A stretch of 64,000 nt of DNA from Symbiodinium natans. Lineage: Eukaryota > Sar > Dinophyceae > Suessiales > Symbiodiniaceae. The stretch lies in the NCBI GenBank assembly GCA_905221605.1, contig CAJNDS010000522.1, forward strand, positions 1 through 64,000. The letters are read 5' to 3'. Of this stretch, positions 60,901 to 64,000 are shown piece after piece. Position 1 is the first letter of the stretch, and the number at the start of each line of letters is the position of its first letter. The notes under the pieces are model-generated. The model did not search any database and had not been told where the DNA came from. It saw only the letters and a list, made by a program, of their open reading frames with translations. Position numbers and translations under genes: made by a program.

Positions 60901-61850
60901 AGCGAGCCGTGTCCCACATCTTCAACAGGAGTCTATATGGTTTTTCAGTTCAATGGCTTATAGGGACTTGAGGGTTTCGAGTTGAAGGTCGCCCCAAGTT
61001 CGTGGATCCACTTGCCCTATTTTTGGGCACCTAAGGGGCTCACAAGTGGTTATACGATTTTATACGTACAGTGGTAATTGGTTAGTAAGCACCATGAGCC
61101 TCCAAGCAGAGCCTCGACTCAGAGCCAAGTCTCCTGGGCTCAGAGCCGAGGATGGCATCGAGGATTGGGTGGACAGCTCCGCCGTCAGGAGCCTTGTTGT
61201 GATGGGGAGACTCCTATGTTTCGCGTGCCCACCCCTAAGCTCTCCTGGTCCCCGAAGCGCGAATACAACCAACAAGACTGGCGGAAGGCGTCTCTAAATC
61301 CGCATAACGGCATAACCCCTCCCCCCACAAAGTAGGCAGTCTGGGAGAAAGGAAAGAGAGAGCTCAAGAACCTCTGACCACAGTAGCAGCTAAACCCTAA
61401 ACCCTTAACCCCTAAACCCTAAACCCTAAACCCTAAAACCCTAAACCCTAAACCCTAAACCCCTAAACCCTAAAACCCCAAATCCGCCACGCAGGGCGCT
61501 CCTGGCGGACATGCTGCAAGCCACGGAGCGGCTCTGCCTCCTCTTTGGCAGTCGCATCCACGCACCTTGGGACCATGCTGGGTTTGTTGGGTCTTAGGCT
61601 TCCGATGCCATTCTAGAAAAGAGGGCCACTTGCCCAGCTACTACTGGGAACAGAATCTTTCAGTTGTGAGCCTATAGCTGCCACAATCTACTGTAGGTTG
61701 AGGGCCTGCTTACTTTAGAGAGTCCTGAGCAGGAAGTATTTTTTGCCCAGGTGCAGAACTCCTTCGCCGGCTTGAAGACGGACAACCTCGAGCTGCGGCC
61801 CCTGCAGCCGCGCGACGCCGCGCAGCTCTTCCTCTTCCGTGGCCTGGCTT
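39201..61850 (+). CDS. CHAT protease - NB-ARC/STAND NTPase gene, multi-exon, partial
   Basis: Predicted caspase-like CHAT peptidase followed by a P-loop signalling ATPase. CHAT exons: LLYFLYASPLTVDTLDV (39201-39280), the usual strand-1 lyasPl-x-x-x-x-ld-x-x-E start; SPLSAVFLNCCDSEGIAGQ (45268-45333) with the catalytic-cysteine context; AFMEAGVPHVICCRGRVFDG (45633-45715); and LGSEPQQVFSSFEYARESV (about 56474-56608), the last helix. NTPase exons: EMARHLS plus RVVNVWG (58903-58966); APGLGKTAMLAEF, Walker A (59102-59162); LQATERLCLLFGSR (61495-61550); LELRPLQPRDAAQLFLF (61751-61843), the l-x-pL-x-x-x-dA-x-x-Lf motif. The exon with the catalytic His was not found. Linking CHAT and NTPase in one gene is inference from order, strand and known fusions. 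Introns hold a PARP-like gene and a full retroelement. Confidence 0.65.
40075..44022 (+). CDS. PARP-like ADP-ribosyltransferase gene, copy 2, with microsatellite intron
   Basis: Paralogue of the gene at 26931-28622. Exon 1 is 40075-40247 (MPIAMDLGLDGFGLEED... to QAAY, GTAAGT donor, phase 0); exon 2 starts at 40407 after GTCACAG. The acidic run is longer (EEMEEMEEMEELEELEELEE). Near 40980 the frame jumps by one base relative to copy 1: frame 0 ends in TGA at 40989-40991 while the homologous DELSRMYQVRL continues in another frame, so one base is lost or misassembled. The coding part stops at CAG (41182), then comes a 2,291 bp GA-AG intron. The last exon, 43474-44022, carries LHGT (43528-43539), GIYTAY (43633-43650) and FFNEDMVSPLF, then the Arg-rich AFLARRAARKRQP tail. 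The fold assignment to PARP is by motif; activity is not shown. Confidence 0.7.
41487..42970 (+). repeat. CA-rich microsatellite, about 1.5 kb
   Basis: (CA)n broken into ACACACAA, ACAACACA and AACTCACA sub-arrays. Sub-arrays change in blocks, suggesting successive expansions. Six-frame translations give Thr-His and Cys-Val repeats that are not genes. Confidence 0.98.
42667..42766. other. Assembly gap, 100 N
   Basis: Exactly 100 N inside the CA-rich repeat, a placeholder of unknown true size. The array is therefore probably longer than shown. Confidence 0.99.
44130..45267. other. No secure exon
   Basis: Should contain a middle CHAT exon if the gene model is right. A possible acceptor GCAAAG at about 44289 precedes VELDIRLGLSSTLLAPLKHF, without a firm match. 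Confidence 0.3.
45268..45333 (+). CDS. CHAT exon with LNCCDSE cysteine motif
   Basis: Acceptor CTCTTGCAG. Reads RKSPLSAVFLNCCDSEGIAG then Q plus one base, with a GC donor (GCGTCT). The leftover G plus GC of the next exon makes Gly, so the phase fits: GIAGQ-GAFMEAG. Confidence 0.7.
45633..45715 (+). CDS. CHAT exon after the catalytic cysteine
   Basis: Acceptor GATTATCAG. Reads AFMEAGVPHVICCRGRVFDG then ACKTFTK, matching CHAT l-x-aG-x-x-hViac-x-x-V-x-D-x-a-x-x-Ft. Ends AAG before a probable GC donor. The retroelement begins 78 bp later. Confidence 0.7.
45794..45906 (+). repeat. Split direct repeat A1, element 5' end
   Basis: Starts TTAACCATGCATCGTG. 111 of 113 bases equal A2; both differences fall within 45857-45872, where A1 resembles the spliced leader. 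Confidence 0.9.
45857..45872 (+). promoter_or_regulatory. Relict spliced-leader-like sequence in A1
   Basis: GCTATTTTGGCTCAAG matches the last 16 nt of the dinoflagellate spliced leader (GCCATTTTGGCTCAAG) at 15 of 16 positions. A2 at 55516-55531 has GCTATTTTGGTTCGAG instead. It may be a leftover of a trans-spliced mRNA that was copied back into DNA. Confidence 0.6.
45998..46789 (+). CDS. Retroelement ORF A: Cys-rich zinc-binding protein
   Basis: 263 codons starting MEHEAPHTVCAFHTDC. The N-terminal part has no known family. The C-terminus reads CASCGLPAPFLCRRC then QAVVCKDCISECRLC, eight or more spaced cysteines like a cross-brace zinc domain (B-box, MYND or RING-like). It ends in TAA at 46787; the next ORF continues in frame +1 and overlaps nothing essential. 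It may be a separate protein or the N-terminus of a +1-frameshifted fusion with ORF B. The cysteine pattern shows this is the coding frame here, not the overlapping frame that is also open from 46005. Confidence 0.65.
   Translation: MEHEAPHTVCAFHTDCQVLHPAAAAEFRRLINERASRGDLRDAAFLWASAVEIQHYPPLETDVPRVPELPGLLPPVRQVPCTSIPCARCDCSRGGFQFPYVAVEFNAGVLVKDGRSAAGAWEDFHRCGHRLGIAEVLCLQSGLLVEDILPPNAAKLIKVVQTQTGPRGATPRDLWRAWRSWHGGQRRWRDPCWEPVASREEGRADEMARSGRSLWHWLGAVEAGYSPLFSPCASCGLPAPFLCRRCQAVVCKDCISECRLCSQ
46836..49862 (+). CDS. Retroelement ORF B: tyrosine recombinase with CCCH finger and phosphatase-like domain
   Basis: 1,008 codons from the ATG at 46836 (MAGIYALQAMEDPS); the frame is open further upstream but that part overlaps ORF A and looks non-coding. 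Order: helical N-terminal DNA-binding-like region (to about 47600); recombinase core with GCVRHKHLERS (about 47745-47777, first Arg), SWRRVAPSVG (about 48058-48087, the H/Y-x-x-R box), SLSDWQD, and MPLHYAGTKYG (about 48170-48202, candidate Tyr); CCCH finger CPNFQLGRCRDDGCVLQH (about 48551-48604); a Pro/Ala/Lys-rich linker; then a dual-specificity-phosphatase-like domain with HCIAGRHRGG (about 49448-49477), fitting HC-x5-R. The recombinase call rests on these motifs and on the split repeats. A phosphatase fold in a retroelement is unusual; activity is inferred only. Confidence 0.65.
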   Translation: MAGIYALQAMEDPSAQGETLGEPEAETVVDRIAARSVSQYRVRYGLEDDLDFSYAFTSWEKARDAGGHAVADAWAEVCNDREDGAALGFVHQAVDAAAARPAVRAAVVKKLQLGRMARSVKERAGQRASDASVPDSEAANELAQFMEAAGAHEPGDRTERRSADWKNLLSSLAERKVKEAERATVDGCLRSLRELLHFQLLRGRAGGLADVDKIDLFAFLEQGTKAPVRALNGLRWFSKHASLEWELADLQPSRPVQAGKEGPSQAAVAEPIMLSELEARVVDLWQFGDPRWNCLLGNWIIFAGCVRHKHLERSVPISITGSTVHFWCQKGKQAHNRNGFAWAVPSHFMSGWPWAEYWLDSFKGLPPSKQLKCGVCFDAHGNPWAIHEVTKMAQDEFLGVEPPVTTYSWRRVAPSVGLLLQLDEQSMLSLSDWQDRSKVQGSAAAMPLHYAGTKYGLSVRNKHLILATASRCLDFASWDAVSPQLLVQDDPALRNTVAEKVRLDGDTVWQAPASFPGPVRKKAFQTTALHNRRQMRAATAAGGTRSAEAEPTMPAQANGRVLSAFLRNGSRLCPNFQLGRCRDDGCVLQHQCAAVLRSSRVCGGRHAGKDCRDKRRMKPEDVPRPVPPPAKAPTLPAPSAAVRLIPASEGRREEPSSSDRRESPSASSSGVPEPRHPPSAAARKRNAAAMEGLEEVPVKPMPRVPKAEIKVKKAPVGFAAKSRPAQPVRPPPKAMPRAKSGPEAAGAKPKSRPASVRDTDESFFDRLAERSLALGDTREALQIPTTVYQSRAGGRLLLSALPTQDNRANFPVVDLQVTAMEKSAPARKGINLPNALVRQFNVTSSYGRDEAFAELFPLIKHTLWEGRHVLIHCIAGRHRGGSTAVTCRAILMGESLRDAEEHVRALRDIELHKVRWQNRSIAEWMEKAVRRTNLGAAPPVPVAYIASRNSLLHLETEGGVTLCQHRQVAGARSLVSPMRTSDKFEAFAWQKEQCRGCFSLAGARWQSP
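49863..50316. other. Spacer between retroelement ORF B and the gag-like ORF
   Basis: About 450 bp without a convincing ORF. Could hold an internal promoter or a trans-splice acceptor for the downstream ORFs; neither is identifiable. Confidence 0.4.
50317..51520 (+). CDS. Retroelement gag-like protein with CCCH-like finger
   Basis: Read as one protein in two frames. 50317 to about 50720 (MVMAQSLVPRDGGDF... to WRRYRLRFP) continues from about 50727 one frame on (VSREIAKRMLCVYPIGKVRN...), so there is a +1 shift or a one-base error near 50705-50735. The C-terminus has CPEFQRGACKAAAGKCSKGAH, spaced C-x7-C-x6-C-x4-H, a CCCH-like finger preceded by KDGTRL; ORF B has RNGSRLCPNFQLGRC in the equivalent position, so the two proteins share a module. 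Gag function is inferred from the place before pol, helical character and zinc finger. It ends at one TGA, after which the same frame is open into pol. Confidence 0.6.
51518..51559 (+). promoter_or_regulatory. Candidate stop-codon readthrough signal (UGA plus hairpin)
   Basis: TGA at 51518-51520 is the only in-frame stop between gag and the methyltransferase-RT frame. After a 5-nt GGGGG spacer, CCCTGAGGGGGGTG (51526-51539) pairs with CACCCCCCTTAGGG (51546-51559) over 14 bp with one G-U and a 6-nt loop. Retroviruses that make gag-pol by readthrough place a structure a few nt after the stop. Confidence 0.6.
51521..52650 (+). CDS. Retroelement pol, N-terminal methyltransferase-like domain
   Basis: Open in the gag frame from 51521; no start is needed if read through (a first ATG is at about 51617). 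Motifs: DLMCGGNAP (about 51611-51637), like the SAM-binding DlFcG of C5 methyltransferases; AIDCSTKSRVREIP (about 51778-51819), in the place of the catalytic Pro-Cys loop, with Cys kept but Pro-Pro lost; and RENPRNSLQW (about 51992-52021), like the ENP motif. A C5-type DNA methyltransferase relative is the best reading, and methyltransferases in dinoflagellate retrotransposons are known. Whether it is active is unclear. The frame shifts by +1 near 52645-52660 into the RT frame. Confidence 0.55.
52645..55178 (+). CDS. Retroelement reverse transcriptase and RNase H
   Basis: Frame 0, genuine from about 52650 (RSLEGRVLACDCPLSQACEA); the same frame upstream to 52209 is open by chance. RT: FRLIPRCV then GKQRVIDN (about 53735-53805), DWPDAYRHCP with the motif-A Asp (about 53962-53991), GLPLAVTSFNR (motif B, about 54087-54119), YFDD (about 54174-54185). 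RNase H: ASDAAED (about 54667), AQLELAMVFYGL (Glu, about 54814), YWYIDN (about 54886), SKSNWADAVSR (about 55030-55062), giving the D-E-D-D set. No aspartic protease or retroviral integrase is seen, as expected for a tyrosine-recombinase element. The stop TGA at 55176-55178 lies 26 bp before B1. Confidence 0.92.
55205..55452 (+). repeat. Split direct repeat B1
   Basis: 248 bp from GGGTGTTTCAAACCGCTAGG to AGTAGGAATG, directly followed by A2. One mismatch to B2 (CCACCTTTGG versus CCACCCTTGG). Confidence 0.95.
55453..55682 (+). repeat. Split repeat A2 plus unpaired 117 bp
   Basis: The first 113 bp equal A1. The following 117 bp (55566-55682, starting CCCACCCACCCGCCC) have no counterpart after A1, so A1 is shorter than A2 or this segment is unique to the right end. 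Confidence 0.9.
55683..55930 (+). repeat. Split direct repeat B2, element 3' end
   Basis: Same length as B1 with one mismatch. It ends at GGAATG; the sequence beyond (ATAGAATGCTATTCC) is host intron DNA. Confidence 0.95.
56237..56285 (+). repeat. Poly-C tract of 49 nt
   Basis: Uninterrupted C run. It creates proline and glycine runs in translation that are not genes. Confidence 0.95.
56474..56608 (+). CDS. CHAT exon, C-terminal helix
   Basis: Acceptor either TTTAAG (56474, phase 0 as needed) or TTTTCAG (56496). Reads NFLHLATLLGSEPQQVFSSF then EYARESVACAPQ, matching CHAT f-x-x-x-L-x-x-G-x-x-x-x-x-aF-x-x-Ar-x-x-v. Probable GT donor at 56609. It lies downstream of the retroelement while its companion exon is upstream. 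Confidence 0.6.
56620..58902. other. Introns between CHAT and NTPase parts, weak exon candidates
   Basis: Exon-like patches: about 57691-57760 (VLDGRQVGNAISALQAAAA after TCTCGCAG) and about 58322-58400 (WMGAGGGESSKSVLPGR after TGGCCAG, followed by TTTAGGG). GT-rich microsatellite at 57787-57905 and AT-rich TGTTATG-type DNA to 58220. TTTAGGG clusters at 58226-58282 and 58412-58450. Confidence 0.35.
58903..58966 (+). CDS. NTPase exon before Walker A
   Basis: CCCTAAACCC-type repeats and TTCGTCCAG precede VEMARHLSRGGERHARVVNV then WG. This resembles the em-x-x-x-L-x-x-x-x-x-rvv-x-v-G lead-in of STAND NTPases. The donor is uncertain (GC at 58967), and the phase to the next exon does not close. 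Confidence 0.5.
59102..59162 (+). CDS. NTPase exon with Walker A (GLGKT)
   Basis: Acceptor GACACCAG. Reads APGLGKTAMLAEFTRFCNYP, a clear G-x-GKT P-loop and following helix. Ends CCAG before a GA donor. Confidence 0.65.
59640..59680 (+). repeat. CCCTAAA array before an acceptor
   Basis: Six heptamers, some degenerate, leading to the acceptor CCGCCCACAG. Confidence 0.85.
59697..59785 (+). CDS. Candidate exon of the NTPase gene
   Basis: Reads PLTLERATSGASNSERGHLF then LEQAERR after the acceptor CCCACAG (or GCAG); TTTAGG-type sequence follows. No motif. Confidence 0.3.
60393..60468 (+). CDS. Candidate exon of the NTPase gene
   Basis: After AACCCTAAG the frame reads SHFENLREALLWALRRQAAP, an amphipathic helix. 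It is followed from 60478 by a TTTAGGG array. No family motif. Confidence 0.35.
60478..60590 (+). repeat. TTTAGGG array
   Basis: G-rich heptamers with TTTCGGG and TTTGGGG variants, following the candidate exon at 60393. Confidence 0.9.
61027..61110. mobile_element. MITE-like family A element, decayed
   Basis: Interior TACGTACAGTGGTAATTGG and right end AAGCACCATGAGCCTCCAAG resemble the elements at 5949 and 18510. The left inverted repeat is not recognisable. Confidence 0.55.
61391..61480 (+). repeat. CCCTAAA array before an acceptor
   Basis: About 11 heptamers, ending 14 bp before the acceptor of the exon at 61495. Confidence 0.95.
61495..61550 (+). CDS. NTPase exon: LLFGSR sensor-like strand
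   Basis: Acceptor CCACGCAG. Reads ALLADMLQATERLCLLFGSR, comparable to the l-x-lLltSR segment of NB-ARC/AP-ATPases. The donor is approximate. Confidence 0.55.
61751..61843 (+). CDS. NTPase exon: L-x-pL-x-x-x-dA-x-x-LF motif
   Basis: Acceptor TTGCCCAG. Reads VQNSFAGLKTDNLELRPLQP then RDAAQLFLFRGL, the conserved element just after the sensor strand in NB-ARC proteins. Confidence 0.6.
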
Positions 61851-61859
61851 GGGGTTTGG

Positions 61860-62560
61860 GGTTAGCTGCTATGTGCTTCAGAAACCCCCCCCCTCAGAAA
61901 ATGGGAAAGATTTCTTCCTTATTTTAAGGGGCTGCGCCCATGGGCGGGCAGCGCACGCAGAAGCCCGGGGCGAGCAGTTTCTAAGCATGTTGAGGCCCCT
62001 AAACTCCCTTAAAATCTCTAAGCGTTAAGTTTCTAAGCATTTTCAGGCCCCTAAACTCCCTTCAAATCTCTAAGCGTTTGAGGCTCCGAGACTCCCTTAA
62101 CGTTTCTAAGCACTTTATAAGGCCCCTAAACTCCCTTTTTCCTAGCCCCGGGCTTAGACACGTCGCTTATGCCCGCCCTTTGGGGGGCATCATACTCCTG
62201 ATGCCCCCCCGCGGTCCCGCCCCGGGAGCCGCTGATGCTCCTGATGCGCGCCTGGGGGTCCCGGGCTGGACCCGCTGATGCTCATGATGCGCGCCCTCTG
62301 GGGGCCTCCGTGGCGACGCAAAAAACCACGAAAAAAAAACCGTTCACCGGCGGCACGCGGGGGTCGGCGGCACTGGCGTCCGGCCTAATTCTGCTTCGCA
62401 GAAGGCCAGAGGCCAGCAAGGCTATTCCCGGGACGACCCGGGCTAAAAGGTCCGCATTTGCTCGGTCCTTTGGGGACCTCGCGCTGCCCGATTTAATGGC
62501 TACCGCCAGTGCCGCCGACCCCAGACCCAAGACAGTCGCATTGGGGCGGAAGGCAGGGTG
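61860..62560. other. No gene recognised
   Basis: Contains a short tandem repeat (CTAAACTCCCTTAAAATCTC-like, 61990-62130) and a GC-rich stretch with an open frame (62235-62702) lacking motifs. Confidence 0.4.
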
Positions 62561-62569
62561 GAGCGGGCA

Positions 62570-63360
62570 GGCGGGGGGGGCGGGGGCGGGGGGGGTGGGG
62601 GTGGGTGGGGGTGGAAAGGGGGGCGGCGGGGGTGGGGGGTGTGGGGTGACGGTAGAGGGTTGGTGTCGGATTAGGGAGTTGGGGGTGGAAGGAGGGGCAT
62701 AGAGATGAAGAAGCGATGAGAGCGGTGAGAGCGGGGGGGCGGTAAGGATGAGGGCTGGGGAGGGTTGGTGGGAGGGTTAGGGAGTGGGAGTGGGAGAGGG
62801 TGGGGGCGGCTGGCGGAAAGGACTCATTTGACCAGCTCTGGTAAAAGGGGCGGAAGGCAGGGTGGAGCGCGGCGGGTGGACAGGGGAGGTGACGGTCGAG
62901 GGTTGGTGGAGTTGGGGGCGGAAGGCAGGGGAGTGATGAGAGCGGGGAGGCGGTTAGGGCGGGCGTGGATTGGAATCCCTCAAACTAGAGATTTGTCAGG
63001 GGCGGAGTAGGGGGTCGGGGCCTAGGAGGAAGGGATGGGGGGGGTGGGGGTGGGGGGGGGTGGGGCTTCAGAGTCGAGGCAGTGGGTGGGGGGGTGGGGG
63101 GGGGTGGGGGGGGGGGGGTGGGGGGGGGGGGGGGGTGGGGGGGGGGGGGAAGGGCGTGAGGGCAGTCAGGGAAAACACTGGAGATTGGTCCGGGGCGGAG
63201 TGGGGGGTAGGGGCGAGGCCTAGAGGAGGTGGGGGGGGGGTGGGGGGGGTTGGGGGGCGGTGGGTGGGGGGGGGTGGGGTGGGGGGGGGGTGGGAGGGGG
63301 GGGTTGGGGGGGTGCGGGTGCGGGGGGGGGGGTGGTCGGGCATGGTGAGGGCGGTGGGGG
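62570..63360 (+). repeat. G-rich low-complexity region
   Basis: About 0.8 kb of GGGGTGGGGG, GGTGGGG and GGAGG runs, densest at 63035-63150 and 63225-63345. The proline-rich frame on the other strand is a composition artefact. Confidence 0.9.
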
Positions 63361-63826
63361 GTCTTCACTGACGCCGCCCTGCTACCGCTGGGGTCGGCGG
63401 ATAAGGGCAGTATAGGTTTTTTTTTGGGGTTCTTAATCAAATGGCAGTTTAGGGTTTGGTGCCGTTCGGGGCAAGGGGGGGGGATCATCATTACTATTTC
63501 AATTGCTTGCAGATGACAAGTCTTCAGTTGATGGATGCAACCTTAATTTCTACTTCAGAGACTGCATTAGGCTATGTGCAAGTCGTGATTCAGCGTCGAC
63601 GTTTTCTCAGGCTTGTGCATGACAAATGGTAGGCAGCCGCATTCGCTCTGCAGAAGAGATTCGTTGTGCTTCCGTCGAAGTCCAATTGCTTCGTTCTGAG
63701 GAGTGCACCGCCATCTCTACTGGAAGGCGAGTGTGTGCCAAGTCGTAGAAAAGCAGTTTCCGCAGGGTTGAACGTTTGAAGACACATGTCTGCGCCAATG
63801 GGGTCATCCTCTGTTCACCTTTGCAG

Positions 63827-64000
63827 CTTCTGGCTTCGGCAGGATATATGGAAGAACAAGGAGGTGTGGATGAGCAAAGCCAAGAATTGGTACGGGGACG
63901 AGGTCTACAGCAAGGCCCTGCCTCGTGTGCTCCAATCGCGCGCGCTTTCCACCTCAGCTCGACATCCGGTCAGGTTGCGGACCGGTCGCAGCTGGAAACT
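63827..64000 (+). CDS. Exon-like stretch reaching the window edge
   Basis: Acceptor CCTTTGCAG. Open to the end, reading FWLRQDIWKNKEVWMSKAKN then WYGDEVYSKALPRVLQS. Aromatic- and charge-rich, coding-like. It may be a further exon of the NTPase gene or a new gene; no family is recognised. Confidence 0.4.

Overview
The window looks like nuclear DNA of a dinoflagellate. The signs are: genes cut into many tiny exons (35-120 bp); introns opening with GC or GA as well as GT; very many short plant-type telomere-like arrays (CCCTAAA/TTTAGGG) inside introns; a tyrosine-recombinase retroelement with a methyltransferase-like domain; and a 15-of-16 match to the dinoflagellate spliced leader in that element's left repeat. 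No rRNA, tRNA, operon or CRISPR was seen. All recognisable genes are on the + strand. The assignment to dinoflagellates is inference; species cannot be named.

Layout. 0.8-10.2 kb: an MFS sugar-porter gene in at least a dozen exons, ending in the ETKG motif. 10.2-26 kb: mostly repeats, with a few unassigned exon-like islands between telomere-like arrays. 26.2-37.7 kb: a ROCO (LRR-ROC-COR) GTPase gene; the ROC domain can be followed exon by exon with matching phases. One of its introns (26,659-28,883) holds a complete PARP-like gene. 39.2-61.9 kb: a CHAT protease plus NB-ARC/STAND NTPase gene. Its introns hold a second PARP-like gene (40.1-44.0 kb), which has a 2.3 kb microsatellite intron containing a 100-N gap, and a 10,137 bp retroelement (45,794-55,930). 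62-63.4 kb: G-rich low-complexity DNA. 63.8-64 kb: an exon-like stretch running off the edge.

The retroelement has split direct repeats in the order A1 - ORFs - B1-A2-B2, as in Ngaro/PAT-type DIRS relatives. Its gene order is unusual: Cys-rich protein; tyrosine recombinase fused to a CCCH finger and a dual-specificity-phosphatase-like domain; gag-like protein with a second CCCH-like finger; C5-methyltransferase-like domain; RT and RNase H. Gag and pol share a frame, broken by one UGA that is followed 5 nt later by a 14-bp hairpin, which suggests stop-codon readthrough.

The two large host genes are of kinds often linked to innate sensing (ROCO; CHAT-STAND). Each carries a nested copy of the same PARP-like gene, in the same orientation. 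Across the window CCCTAAA arrays tend to precede splice acceptors and TTTAGGG arrays tend to follow donors, so intron ends are potentially complementary.
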